Source: Achromobacter deleyi
GTDB taxonomy: Bacteria; Pseudomonadota; Gammaproteobacteria; Burkholderiales; Burkholderiaceae_B
NCBI RefSeq assembly: GCF_016127315.1
Contig: NZ_CP065997.1
Location: 5,332,001 to 5,396,000, forward strand
Reading direction: 5' to 3'
DNA: 64,000 nucleotides
Below, in pieces: positions 18,010 to 28,168 of the stretch (within the stretch, counting starts at the first letter, position 1; each line of letters opens with the position of its first letter). The notes below the pieces were generated by a model that saw only the letters and a list, made by a program, of their open reading frames with translations, searched no databases and was not told the origin of the DNA. The position numbers and the translations under genes are program-made.

Positions 18010-18912
18010 CTACCGGGCGACAACCTTGATCGCGGTCTCCCGAACCAGGGCGGCCAGCTTGTCGGCGGCGGGCGCCAGCCTGCGCCCCCGCAGGGTCAGG
18101 AGCCCCATCTGGCGCGTCAGCGGCGGCGACAGCCGGCAGATCCGCAGCCCCTTGGGCGGCCTGGCGGGCAAAGCCAGCCGAGGAAGAATGGCGACGCCCA
18201 GCCCCGCCGCGGCCATCGCGATCAAGGTATGGGCCTGTATGCATTCGTACTTCGGCGTCAAGCGGACGCGCGCCCGCATCGCCGCCTGATCCAGCAGGAT
18301 GCGCAGCGACGTGGCGTTGCTGAGCAGCAGCAAGGGCAAGCGGGCGACATCCTTCAGCGCCATCGGATCCGCCGCCTCCGGGCACAGGCGGGGCGCCATC
18401 AGCGCGCAGATCTCTTCGGCCACCAGCGGCTCGAAATCGCATTCGGCGCCCATCGGACCCGGAACCACGCCGAAATCCACCTCGCCCCGCAGCACCTGGG
18501 CCTGCACGTCCGCCGACTGCCGCTCGCGCACCGACATCCCGACGCCGGGATACAGGGCCTCGAAGCGGGCCAGCACGGGCGGCAGCAGCGCGGCGGCGGC
18601 AATCGGCGTTGCCGCGACCGCCACGTGGCCGGCCTGCAAGGCCAGCGTCTCCCGCACCTCCCTCACCCCCGCTTCGACCTCGCGCACGCCGCGCCGGGCG
18701 GCGTCGAACAACTGCTTGCCGGCCGCCGTCAGCTGGACGCTGCGCGTGGTGCGGTGGAACAGCTCGGCGCCGACCTGCGCCTCGAGCAATTTGATCTGCG
18801 CGCTGATCGCCGACTGCGAGCGATGCGCCTGTTCCGACGCGCCGCGAAAGCTCCGGGTCTCCGCGATCAGGAGAAAAGCGCGGAGCAGATTGAAATTGAT
18901 GTCGGAAGTCAT
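18010..18912 (-). CDS. LysR-family transcriptional regulator
   Basis: A 300-residue LysR regulator. The N-terminal winged helix (FNLLRAFLLIAETRSFRGASEQAHRSQSAISAQIKLLEAQVGAELFHRTTRSVQLTAAG, in outline) is followed by a periplasmic-binding-like effector domain. It is divergent from the 2-hydroxyacid dehydrogenase gene, with 129 bp between the two start codons, and is the probable regulator of it. The effector is unknown. Confidence 0.9.
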   Translation of the reverse strand: MTSDINFNLLRAFLLIAETRSFRGASEQAHRSQSAISAQIKLLEAQVGAELFHRTTRSVQLTAAGKQLFDAARRGVREVEAGVREVRETLALQAGHVAVAATPIAAAALLPPVLARFEALYPGVGMSVRERQSADVQAQVLRGEVDFGVVPGPMGAECDFEPLVAEEICALMAPRLCPEAADPMALKDVARLPLLLLSNATSLRILLDQAAMRARVRLTPKYECIQAHTLIAMAAAGLGVAILPRLALPARPPKGLRICRLSPPLTRQMGLLTLRGRRLAPAADKLAALVRETAIKVVAR

Positions 18913-19041
18913 TGATCAGGATTTCTGAATAATTCCGGCTGATTTTAGCGATTGTTCTTCATTGAGAGGAGCGCTACAGTCGCCCCCCGACACGCACGGC
19001 AAGGAGCAGATCGTGGCAGTTTCAGTGAGAGCAATCCGACT

Positions 19042-19974
19042 ATGAGCATTTCCGTTCTGGTGCTCTGCGAGCTGGGTCCCGCGCAAGAGGCGGCCCTGCG
19101 GCAGCGCCATCAACCCACGTTCGCGCTGACGCCCGAAGAGCGGGGTCGCGTCGTGCAGACCCGCGGCGCCGAATTCGAGGCGGTGCTGACCATCGGCCTG
19201 CTGGGGCTGCGCGCCGATGAAATGGACCGGCTGCCCCGCCTCAGGCTGGTCGCCAGCATGGGCGCCGGCTACGAGAACATCGACGTGGCGGCGGCCCAGG
19301 CCCGCGGCATCTGGGTGACCAACGGGCGCGGCGCCAACGACGAATGCGTCGCCGACCACGCCATGGGCATGGTGATCGCGGCGATGCGCGACTTCCTGGC
19401 GCTGGACCGGCTCTGCCGCGCGGGCGTCTGGCGCACGGCCATCGCCCTGCCCGCCAACGTCTCGGGCAAGCGCCTCGGCATCCTGGGCCTGGGGTCGGTG
19501 GGCGAACGCATCGCCAGCCGCGCCCAGGCCTTCAAGATGGCGGTCGGCTACCACAACCGCCGCGCGCGGCGGGAATTCGACTATCGGTACTTCGATGACG
19601 CGCTGGCGCTGGCGCGCTGGTGCGACGTGCTGGTCTGCGCCATGCCCGGCGGCGCTGCGACGCGGCACATGGTCAACGCGGCCGTGCTGCGGGAACTCGG
19701 CCCGGGCGGCTACCTGGTCAATGTCGGCCGGGGCAGCATCGTGGATACGCAGGCCCTGGCCGCCGCGCTGGCGTCCGGCGGCATCGCCGGGGCGGCGCTG
19801 GATGTCTATGAAAGCGAACCCGCCCCGCCCCCGGAATTGGTCGCGCAGGACCGCCTGCTGCTGACCCCGCATGTGGGCGGCTGGTCGCCGGAGGCGATCG
19901 CAGCCCAGTTCGGGATCTTCATGCTGAACCTGGAGGGCGTGTTCTTCGGACGGGGGCCGGTGACGCCCATCTAG
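19042..19974 (+). CDS. D-2-hydroxyacid dehydrogenase (NAD(P)-dependent)
   Basis: A 310-residue D-isomer-specific 2-hydroxyacid dehydrogenase, perhaps a glyoxylate/hydroxypyruvate reductase. It has the nucleotide-binding motif GLGSVGERIASRA near residue 150, arginine in NVGRGSIVDTQAL, a glutamate in DVYESEP and the proton-donor histidine in LLTPHVGGWS. I use the internal ATG giving MSISVLVLCELG, since the longer frame adds about 30 unlikely residues. It is transcribed divergently from a LysR gene, which probably controls it in response to a hydroxy- or keto-acid. Confidence 0.87.
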   Translation: MSISVLVLCELGPAQEAALRQRHQPTFALTPEERGRVVQTRGAEFEAVLTIGLLGLRADEMDRLPRLRLVASMGAGYENIDVAAAQARGIWVTNGRGANDECVADHAMGMVIAAMRDFLALDRLCRAGVWRTAIALPANVSGKRLGILGLGSVGERIASRAQAFKMAVGYHNRRARREFDYRYFDDALALARWCDVLVCAMPGGAATRHMVNAAVLRELGPGGYLVNVGRGSIVDTQALAAALASGGIAGAALDVYESEPAPPPELVAQDRLLLTPHVGGWSPEAIAAQFGIFMLNLEGVFFGRGPVTPI

Positions 19975-20078
19975 CAGCGTCCTCGCTGTCGGGCGGCCAG
20001 CGGGTCCCGGCGAGGGAATGATAGTATCCACGGGCCGCGCCACGCCGGCTCCCCGTCCCCGGTCATTTCCCGCCCCGC

Positions 20079-21161
20079 ATGCTGCCCTCCTCCCCGGCCC
20101 CGCTGCCCCTGCTGGACCCCGGCGCGCTCGACCGCCAGGCCGACGCCGCCATGCGCGACCTGCTGCGCGAAGGCAGTTCGCCCAATACGGCCGCCAGCTA
20201 TCGCGCCGCGATCCGCTACTGGTCGGCCTGGTTCGGCCTGCGCTATGGCCGGGCCCTGGCCCTGCCGCTGTCCGAGGCCGCGGTGATCCAGTTCGTGGTG
20301 GACCACGCCCAGCGGACCAGCGCCCAGGGGCTGACATCGGAGCTGCCGCCGGCGCTGGACAGTGAGCTGGTGCGGCTCAAGGCCAAGGGCCGGCTCGGGC
20401 CGCCCAGCCTGAACACGCTGCTGCAACGGTTGTCGGTGCTGTCCAAGGCCCATGAACTGGCCGGGCAGCCCAACCCCTGCCGCGCCGCCGCCGTGCGCGA
20501 GCTGCTGGCCCGCACCCGCCGCGCCTACGCCCGCCGGGGCGCCACGCCTGCCCGCAAGGACGCCCTGACGCGCGAGCCGCTGCAGGCCCTGCTGGACACC
20601 TGCGACGACTCCCTGCGCGGCCTGCGCGACCGGGCGTTGCTGCTGTTCGCCTGGTCCAGCGGCGGCCGGCGGCGGTCGGAGGTGGTCGGGGCCACCGTCG
20701 AGAACACCCGCAAGGTGGGCGAGGATTACCTCTATCTCCTGTCGCACTCCAAGACCAACCAGTCCGGCGCCGACCGCGCCCAGGACCGCAAGCCGATCGC
20801 CGGCGCGGCGGCGCTGGCCCTGGACGCCTGGCTGGCCGCCAGCGGCATCCGCCAGGGCGCCCTGTTCCGCCGCATCCGCCGTGGCGACGTGATCGGCGAG
20901 CCGCTCGCCGCCGCCGCGGTGCGCGCCATCGTCCAGGAACGCTGCCGCCTGGCGGGCATCGAGGGCGATTTCTCGGCCCACAGCCTGCGCTCGGGCTTCG
21001 TGACCGAGGCCGGACGCCAGAATGTGCCGCTGGGCGACGCCATGGCCATGACCGGCCATGCCAGCGTGGCCACCGTGATGGGGTATTTCCGGGCCGGCGC
21101 CGCGCCCCGGTCGCGCGCGGCGCGCCTGCTGGACACCCCAACCGGGGACGAAACGGCGTAG
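20079..21161 (+). CDS. Tyrosine recombinase / site-specific integrase (orphan)
   Basis: A 360-residue tyrosine recombinase. It has an N-terminal SAM-like core-binding domain (SSPNTAASYRAAIRYWSAWF, residues about 35-54) and a C-terminal catalytic domain. Visible catalytic residues are Arg in SGGRRRSEV, Lys in HSKTNQ, HSLRSGF (HxxR), GHAS and the tyrosine nucleophile in YFRAG. No phage, transposon or att-like repeats are seen on either side, so it is not part of a recognisable mobile element here. It could act on a distant site or be a domesticated recombinase. Confidence 0.85.
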   Translation: MLPSSPAPLPLLDPGALDRQADAAMRDLLREGSSPNTAASYRAAIRYWSAWFGLRYGRALALPLSEAAVIQFVVDHAQRTSAQGLTSELPPALDSELVRLKAKGRLGPPSLNTLLQRLSVLSKAHELAGQPNPCRAAAVRELLARTRRAYARRGATPARKDALTREPLQALLDTCDDSLRGLRDRALLLFAWSSGGRRRSEVVGATVENTRKVGEDYLYLLSHSKTNQSGADRAQDRKPIAGAAALALDAWLAASGIRQGALFRRIRRGDVIGEPLAAAAVRAIVQERCRLAGIEGDFSAHSLRSGFVTEAGRQNVPLGDAMAMTGHASVATVMGYFRAGAAPRSRAARLLDTPTGDETA

Positions 21162-21261
21162 CGCGGCCGCCACACCCGCCCGACGGACGGGAGCCCCGGC
21201 GCGCGCTTGCATACAATGGCGCCTGCCGGCACACCGCAGCGCCGCGCCCATAACGAGACCC

Positions 21262-22833
<1,572 letters not shown>

Positions 22834-22845
22834 GCAGGTCCGCGC

Positions 22846-23262
22846 CTAGGCCGCCAGCGCCCGGTAGTGGCTGGCGATGGCGGCCGCGAACAGGCCGCCG
22901 ATGACCGAGACGTGTTCCAGCGCGAAGAACAGGGCCAGCTTGGCCTGCGGTTCAGGCAGGCGCCAGAAGGCGTGCACGATGAAGATCGTCAGCACCAGGA
23001 ACACCGCCAGCGCGGCGGCCGCCAGCCAGACCGCGCGGTCCAGCAGGATCAGGATCGAACCGGCCAGCATCAGCGCCGCCACCGCGATGTTGAACAGGCG
23101 CGCCGGCTCCAGCCCGGCGCCGCGCATTTCCGCCACCCCGCCCTGGAAATCGATCAGCTTGGCGGCGCCCGAGGCGATGAAAACCACCGCCAGGCACAGC
23201 CGGGCGATGAACCAGAGCCAAGTGCTCTGAAGCAGGGATTCGAGGTACTGCGGCGTCTGCAT
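22846..23262 (-). CDS. DoxX-family membrane protein
   Basis: A 138-residue protein with four hydrophobic segments of the DoxX type (ARLCLAVVFIASGAAKLIDFQGG; AALAVFLVLTIFIVHAFWRLPEP). I start it at ATG 23262 (MQTPQYLESLLQS). The open frame continues upstream but only through arginine-rich non-family sequence and through the promoter. DoxX proteins form membrane complexes linked to redox and thiol stress. It is divergent from soxR and has a SoxR-type promoter, so it is a likely direct SoxR target. Confidence 0.85.
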   Translation of the reverse strand: MQTPQYLESLLQSTWLWFIARLCLAVVFIASGAAKLIDFQGGVAEMRGAGLEPARLFNIAVAALMLAGSILILLDRAVWLAAAALAVFLVLTIFIVHAFWRLPEPQAKLALFFALEHVSVIGGLFAAAIASHYRALAA

Positions 23263-23349
23263 GGGTGCTGTTCCTGAGGGTCGGCGCCGCCCCGTCCGGC
23301 GGACGAGGCGGCATGCGGATCCGGCGGGTTGCCAAATCCGGCGCGACGG

Positions 23350-23380
23350 ACTATAAGACCTCAACCTAACTTGAGGTCAA
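23350..23380 (-). promoter_or_regulatory. SoxR-dependent promoter with SoxR box, directed at the DoxX gene
   Basis: On the minus strand TTGACC (23380-23375) and TATAGT (23355-23350) are 19 bp apart, the over-long spacer characteristic of SoxR-activated promoters. The spacer and -35 box hold the palindrome GACCTCAA-N6-TTGAGGTC (23357-23378). Its core, CCTCAA-N6-TTGAGG, matches the known SoxR box. The same site lies 8 bp before the soxR ATG, so it may also control soxR. Confidence 0.9.
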
Positions 23381-23385
23381 CTTCC

Positions 23386-23850
23386 ATGGCGGGCGACAAG
23401 CCGATCGACATCACGCGGCTCATGACGGTGGGTGAAGTCGCCCGGCGCAGCGGCGTGCCGGTCTCGACGATCCACTTCTACGAAACCAAGGGCTTGATCC
23501 AGAGTTCGCGCAGCGACGGCAACCAGCGCCGTTTTCCCGGCATCGTGCTGCGCTACATCGCCATCATCAAGGTGGCGCAGCGCACCGGCATTCCGCTGGA
23601 GGAAATCCGCGAGGCCATGTCGCGCTTCCCGCAGGACGGCAACAAGCTGACGCCGGCGCAATGGAAGGCGCTGTCGTCGCAATGGCGCGCCAACCTGGAT
23701 GAACGCATCCGCAAGCTGACCCGGCTGCGCGACGAGCTGGACAGCTGCATCGGCTGCGGCTGCCTGTCGCTCAAGGACTGTCCGCTGCGCAATCCGGACG
23801 ACGTGCTCGGCCGCGACGGACCGGGGCCGCGCATCCTGGAACGGCCCTGA
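23386..23850 (+). CDS. soxR: Redox-sensitive transcriptional activator SoxR
   Basis: A 154-residue MerR-family regulator. The N-terminal winged helix reads [26 protein letters not shown]. The C-terminal cysteines CIGCGC...C (Cx2CxCx5C) bind the [2Fe-2S] cluster that senses redox-cycling compounds. The length matches SoxR. There is no soxS gene, as usual outside enterics, so the regulator should act directly on its targets, here the divergent DoxX gene. Confidence 0.93.
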   Translation: MAGDKPIDITRLMTVGEVARRSGVPVSTIHFYETKGLIQSSRSDGNQRRFPGIVLRYIAIIKVAQRTGIPLEEIREAMSRFPQDGNKLTPAQWKALSSQWRANLDERIRKLTRLRDELDSCIGCGCLSLKDCPLRNPDDVLGRDGPGPRILERP

Positions 23851-24063
23851 GCCGTCCGCCAGGCCCTCGGCGCCGCGTTTTTCCCGCGCCGGGACACAAA
23901 TTGCACGGATTTCGCGTGTCGGCGTAATCGACTGCATTTAATTGCAAAACTGTTTCGCCGGCATCGGCGCCCGCGCCAGGCTTCGCGTCGCGGCGGGCCT
24001 GGAGGCCGCGTAATTACAGTATCCTGCGCGCACAGTCACATCGCATCAGGCCGGCCCATCCGT

Positions 24064-25827
24064 ATGTTGCGCAGTAGATTTTCGATCAAGTCACTGGAAC
24101 GCTATTTCCTGATATTGGCGGCGGGCGTGCTGCTGCCGATGTCGGTCCTGACGGGAATCCTGCTGCTCCAGAGCCGCGCCGCCTACCTCGCCACCGGCGA
24201 CGCGCTGCGCGCCTTCGCCATCGTCCGCACCACTATCACGGCCATGGAAGCGGTGTCCGCCGAGCGCGGTCCCATGAATGCCGCCCTGGGCGCCGACTAC
24301 CCGGTCGGCACGTCCCTGCTGGAAGCGCTGCAGGCAGCCCGCGAACGCAGCGACACCCGCATCGCCGAACTGCTGGCGCTGTACCGCGCCCCGCTCAGCC
24401 CGAACAGCGCCCGGGAATTCACCAATGTCCAGCGCATCCGCTACGCGCTGATCAAGGCCCGCGAAAACGCCGACGCCCTGATCGCCACGCCGCGCGCCGA
24501 CATCTCGGGCCAGCGCGTGCTGGCGGCGGTGAACGGCATGGTGGCGCTGGTGCCCGAGCTGCAGGCGGCGATGGCCGAGAGCGCCGGCGTGGTGATGCAG
24601 AACGAAGCCGACGCGCCCAATCTGCTGACCCTGGCGCTGCTGGCGAGCGAGCTGCGCGAGCAGGCGGGCCTGTTGGGCTCGACCTTCACGCCGGCGCTGG
24701 CCAAGCACCGCCAACTGACCGAGTCCGACGAATACCGCATGGAGCGGGTGCTGGGGCGCATCGACCAGCTGCACGATCTGCTGGAAATGCGGCTGGCGGC
24801 GCGGCCGGACCTGCGCGCATCGCTGGCCTACGGCGACCTGCGGCACTTCTATTTCGGCGAGGGCATGCGCTATCTACAGGAGGTGCGCGACATGGCGGCG
24901 CTGCAACCCGGCGGCGCCACCATCAGCGCGCGCGAGCTGGCCGCGACCTACGTGCCGCTGATGCATGCCATCAGCCAGTTCCGCGACCTGATGCTCGACC
25001 AGATGGAGGCGAGCATGCGCGAGCACCGGCGCCAGGCGATCCGGCTGCTGGTCATCACGCTGGTGGCCGCCACCGCGCTGGCGGCGGCGCTGATGCTGTC
25101 GCTGCGGCAGTTCCGCCTGCGCGTGATCCGGCCGTTCGTGCAGGCCACCCGCATCATCGGCGCCGTCGCCAACGGCACGCCGGCCGCCGCCATTCCGGTG
25201 GGCCAGTACCGCGGCGAGATCGACGGCATGTTCGAGGCGCTGAGCGTGCTCAAGGACAACGCCGCCGCGCGCAAGCGCGCCGAACTGGAGCGCGATCGCC
25301 TGATCGTCGACCTGGCGGTCATGGCCGAGACCGATTTCCTGACCGGCCTGCTCAACCGCCGCGCCTTCGAGAGCCGGCTGGATCAGGCCCTGTCGCAATG
25401 GCCCGGGGCCGGCACGGCATTGGCCTTCATCCTGTTCGATATCGACGACTTCAAGGGCATCAACGACACCTACGGCCACGCCAGCGGCGACGAAGCCCTG
25501 AAAACCATGGCCGAACTGTGCCGGCAGACCTGGCGGCAGTCAGATGTGGTCGCGCGGGTGGGCGGCGAGGAGTTCGCCGTGCTGTGCCACGTCCAGACGA
25601 CCGCCCAGGCGGTCGAGATGGCCGAGCGCATGCGCCAGCGCATCGCGCAGGCCCGGGTGGCGGCGGAAAACGGCACGGTGTTCGGGCTGACCGCGAGCTT
25701 CGGCGTGGCCCTGGCGCGCGCGCCCGGCGCCGGCGCGGCGGACACCCTGTTCCGCTGCGCCGACGAACTGCTCTATCGCGCCAAGATGGAGGGCAAGAAC
25801 CGGGTGGTGCCGGGAGAAACCGGCTGA
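24064..25827 (+). CDS. Membrane diguanylate cyclase with large sensory domain
   Basis: A 587-residue protein. A membrane segment near residues 17-38 precedes a mainly helical sensory region (about 45-310, with TAMEAVSAERGPMNAALG resembling nitrate/nitrite-sensor-type helical bundles). A second membrane segment (LLVITLVAATALAAALMLSL), a HAMP-type linker and a GGDEF domain follow. The active site GGEEF starts at residue 500 and an RQSD inhibitory site stands five residues before it. It therefore should make c-di-GMP with feedback control. The ligand is unknown. A strong terminator follows. Confidence 0.88.
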   Translation: MLRSRFSIKSLERYFLILAAGVLLPMSVLTGILLLQSRAAYLATGDALRAFAIVRTTITAMEAVSAERGPMNAALGADYPVGTSLLEALQAARERSDTRIAELLALYRAPLSPNSAREFTNVQRIRYALIKARENADALIATPRADISGQRVLAAVNGMVALVPELQAAMAESAGVVMQNEADAPNLLTLALLASELREQAGLLGSTFTPALAKHRQLTESDEYRMERVLGRIDQLHDLLEMRLAARPDLRASLAYGDLRHFYFGEGMRYLQEVRDMAALQPGGATISARELAATYVPLMHAISQFRDLMLDQMEASMREHRRQAIRLLVITLVAATALAAALMLSLRQFRLRVIRPFVQATRIIGAVANGTPAAAIPVGQYRGEIDGMFEALSVLKDNAAARKRAELERDRLIVDLAVMAETDFLTGLLNRRAFESRLDQALSQWPGAGTALAFILFDIDDFKGINDTYGHASGDEALKTMAELCRQTWRQSDVVARVGGEEFAVLCHVQTTAQAVEMAERMRQRIAQARVAAENGTVFGLTASFGVALARAPGAGAADTLFRCADELLYRAKMEGKNRVVPGETG

Positions 25828-25860
25828 CGGCAGGCGGTGGCCTTCCCGCTGCCCCAAAAA

Positions 25861-25892
25861 AAACGCCGCGTCGGATTCGACGCGGCGTTTTT
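25861..25892. terminator. Bidirectional rho-independent terminator
   Basis: A 12-bp perfect stem, AAACGCCGCGTC and its complement with a 6-nt loop, is followed by T residues on the plus strand and preceded by A residues. It can end both the diguanylate cyclase transcript and the convergent small gene. Confidence 0.85.
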
Positions 25893-25905
25893 GCCTTGTA
25901 GCGGG

Positions 25906-26055
25906 TCAGTCAGGGACGCGGCTCGCGTTCTTGTCCTGGGTGGCCTCGGTGGTTTCCGGGCGGGTGGAGGTTTCGGGGTCCGGGCGCGAGCCTGGCGCCT
26001 TCCAGTTCAGCGGCGGAACTTCAAAGCGCGGTTTCTTGGCGATCAGTTGGGACAT
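25906..26055 (-). CDS. Small hypothetical protein (49 residues)
   Basis: A short gene beginning MSQLIAKKPRFEVPPLNWK and ending in a polar Pro/Thr/Glu-rich tail. It has AGGAG at good distance before the ATG and a terminator 14 bp after the stop, which argues it is real. There is no signal peptide or membrane segment, and the C-terminal half looks disordered. I do not recognise a family. Confidence 0.6.
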   Translation of the reverse strand: MSQLIAKKPRFEVPPLNWKAPGSRPDPETSTRPETTEATQDKNASRVPD

Positions 26056-26543
26056 GTGCGTACTCTCCTGTGTGCGAGGTCGGCCTGCCCTGCGCAGGGA
26101 ACGACTCGGATATCCAGCGCGCCCGGGATGCTCTGGTGGCAATGCGAGGGAGGCATCAGGAACGGGCGCCAGGGCATGGCCCTGGGGGTCGTCGACGAGG
26201 TAAAAGCCGGCGGCGAAGCGCGGCGCTTCAACGGACACCGCCTGGGGGAAGGCCAAAACCTGGATCGATTTTGGCTTGGCGGGTATCTGGAATAATTGCC
26301 GGATCTTTGTGCGACGATTCAATCATTTTAGTATTAATTAACAGATAAAGCAAGCATCTTGAGTTTTGCTTATGTATCTGAATGGTGCGGCGATCCTGCC
26401 TGCGGCGCCGGGGCGGGAGCCCGCAGGAATATGCGCCGACCGCGCGCGCCGTTTTCGTGGCAATCGCTTCACGAACCCGCTTGACCGCTGAGAACGATCG
26501 TTCTACGATGACTTCAACTTGAATAGAACGATCATTCTCAGCC
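26056..26543. other. 488-bp intergenic region
   Basis: It holds the ribosome-binding site of the small minus-strand gene, a GCCAAAA...TTTTGGC hairpin (26252-26275), an A+T-rich patch (about 26320-26385) and, at its right end, the promoter and operators of the TetR gene. Open frames here are short and lack coding character. Confidence 0.6.
26481..26538 (+). promoter_or_regulatory. TetR-gene promoter with two operator palindromes
   Basis: TTGACC (26481-26486) and TACGAT (26504-26509) are 17 bp apart. A perfect palindrome AGAACGATCGTTCT (26491-26504) fills the spacer. A second copy, AGAACGATCATTCT (26525-26538, one mismatch), lies between the likely transcription start and the ATG at 26544. This is the layout expected for autorepression by the TetR protein that follows. 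Confidence 0.8.
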
Positions 26544-27122
26544 ATGCCCGACACGCCTGACCTCCATGCCGACGACGCCCGCCAACGCCTGCTGCAGGCG
26601 ACCGAACGGCTGGTCTACGCCGGCGGCATCCACGCCACCGGCATGGATCTCATCGTCAAGACCTCCGGCGTGGCGCGCAAGCGCGTGTACCAGTACTACC
26701 CGAACAAGGACGCGCTGGTGGCTGCGGCGCTGCGGGCCCGCGACGAACGCTGGATGCGCTGGTTCATCGACGCCACGTCGCGGGCGGCCACGCCGCGGGC
26801 GCGGCTGCTGTCCATGTTCGACGCCTTGCGCGAATGGTTCGCCAGCGAGGACTTTCGCGGCTGCGCCTTCCTGAACGCCGCCGGCGAGATCGGCGACGAG
26901 GCCAGCCCGGTGCTGGCCGTGGCGCGCGAACACAAGGCGCGGCTGCTCGATCACATCCGCGCGCGGGTGCGGGATGCCGATCTGCCCGAGCCCGACGAGG
27001 CCGCCGCGCAGTTGCTGGTGCTGGTCGACGGCGCCATCGCCGTGGCGCTGGTCTCGCGCGATCCGTCCATCGCCAACAGCGCGCGCCGCGCCGCCGCCAC
27101 GCTGCTGGGCCCCGGGGACTGA
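26544..27122 (+). CDS. TetR-family transcriptional regulator, probably autoregulated
   Basis: A 192-residue regulator with the helix-turn-helix at about residues 12-58 (RLVYAGGIHATGMDLIVKTSGVARKRVYQYYPNKDALV). The remaining helical domain (FRGCAFLNAAGEIGDEASPVLAVAREHKARLL) is typical of a TetR subgroup that senses small organic molecules. Two matching palindromes lie in its promoter. The downstream NTF2-like gene, 81 bp away, is its most likely co-regulated target. Confidence 0.87.
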   Translation: MPDTPDLHADDARQRLLQATERLVYAGGIHATGMDLIVKTSGVARKRVYQYYPNKDALVAAALRARDERWMRWFIDATSRAATPRARLLSMFDALREWFASEDFRGCAFLNAAGEIGDEASPVLAVAREHKARLLDHIRARVRDADLPEPDEAAAQLLVLVDGAIAVALVSRDPSIANSARRAAATLLGPGD

Positions 27123-27203
27123 GGCCATGGCGCCACTTGCCCCCTGCGCCCGGCCACGCCCTCGGCTTTCCCGTTTTTCCCACCCGCCTGTGAGGCACGC
27201 GCG

Positions 27204-27683
27204 ATGACATCGACCCCCACCCCCCGCCCTCCTCTTCCTCCCTTCACCCACGACAGCGCGGTGCAAAAGGTGCGCCTGGCCGAAGACGGCTGGAACAGCC
27301 GCGACCCCGACAAGGTGGCGCTGGCCTACAGCCTGGATACGCGCTGGCGCAATCGCGCCGAGTTCGTCAATAGCCGCGAGGAAGCGCGCGCCTTCCTGGC
27401 CCGCAAATGGGCCAAGGAACTGGACTACCGCCTCATCAAGGAACTGTGGGTCCACGACGGCAACCGCATCGCGGTGCGCTATGCCTATGAGTGGCACGAC
27501 GATTCCGGCAACTGGTTCCGTTCGTACGGCAACGAGAACTGGGAGTTCGGCGAAGACGGCCTGATGACGCGCCGCTACGCCTGCATCAACGACCTGCCGA
27601 TCCGCGAGGCCGACCGCAAGTTCCGCTGGCCGCTGGGCCGGCGCCCCGACGACCATCCGGGGCTGTCCGAGCTCGGCCTCTGA
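27204..27683 (+). CDS. NTF2-like protein of the DUF1348 family
   Basis: A 159-residue cystatin-like fold protein. The hallmark sequence [29 protein letters not shown] near residue 23 and [10 protein letters not shown] near the C-terminus identify the SnoaL-like DUF1348 family, whose function is unknown. It follows the TetR gene and may be controlled by it. It converges on gspC with only 9 bp between the stops. Confidence 0.85.
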   Translation: MTSTPTPRPPLPPFTHDSAVQKVRLAEDGWNSRDPDKVALAYSLDTRWRNRAEFVNSREEARAFLARKWAKELDYRLIKELWVHDGNRIAVRYAYEWHDDSGNWFRSYGNENWEFGEDGLMTRRYACINDLPIREADRKFRWPLGRRPDDHPGLSELGL

Positions 27684-27692
27684 CCGGCGGCG

Positions 27693-28145
27693 CTACGGCA
27701 CCCGCTTGATGCCTTCGCCGTCATCGCCGGCCTGCGTCGGCAGCGGCAGCCGGACCTCGCGGCCGCCGTGCTCGACGATCAGCGCCTGCGCGTCGATGCC
27801 GACCAGGCGCGCCGAACGGGTCAGCTTGTCACCCAAGGCGTAGGCCTGCGGCGGGCCGCCGTTGACCGACAGCACGGCCGCGCCGCGGCCGCCGCCGGCC
27901 AGCACGCCCGCCACCCGCACATCGAGCCTGGCCGGGCCGGGCGCCAGCCACGCGGCGACCTCGGCCGCGCCGTTGTCGCCCGGGGCGGGCGCGGCCGCCG
28001 GCGCGGCGGGCGGGCGCGACAGCGATTCGGTCAGGCGCAGGCCCCACCAGGCCAGTCCCGCGATCAGGGCCGCGGCGCCCGCCAGGCTGGCCAGGCGCGG
28101 CCAGGACGTGGCGGCGGTCGAGTCGATGCGGAAATTCAGCGCCAT
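27693..28145 (-). CDS. gspC: Type II secretion protein GspC-like (HxcP-like)
   Basis: A 150-residue inner-membrane protein: a short cytoplasmic N-terminus, one membrane segment (LASLAGAAALIAGLAWWGL, about 18-36), a proline/alanine-rich linker and a homology-region-like domain (LDVRVAGVLAGGGRGAAVLSVNGGPPQAYALGD). GspC links the inner-membrane platform to the secretin. It is short and lacks a PDZ or coiled-coil C-terminus. I start it at ATG 28145; an upstream TTG at 28172 lacks a ribosome-binding site. It is last in the gspH-I-J-C string. Confidence 0.75.
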   Translation of the reverse strand: MALNFRIDSTAATSWPRLASLAGAAALIAGLAWWGLRLTESLSRPPAAPAAAPAPGDNGAAEVAAWLAPGPARLDVRVAGVLAGGGRGAAVLSVNGGPPQAYALGDKLTRSARLVGIDAQALIVEHGGREVRLPLPTQAGDDGEGIKRVP

Positions 28146-28168
28146 GGCGGCAGGCTCCAGGTCATAGG

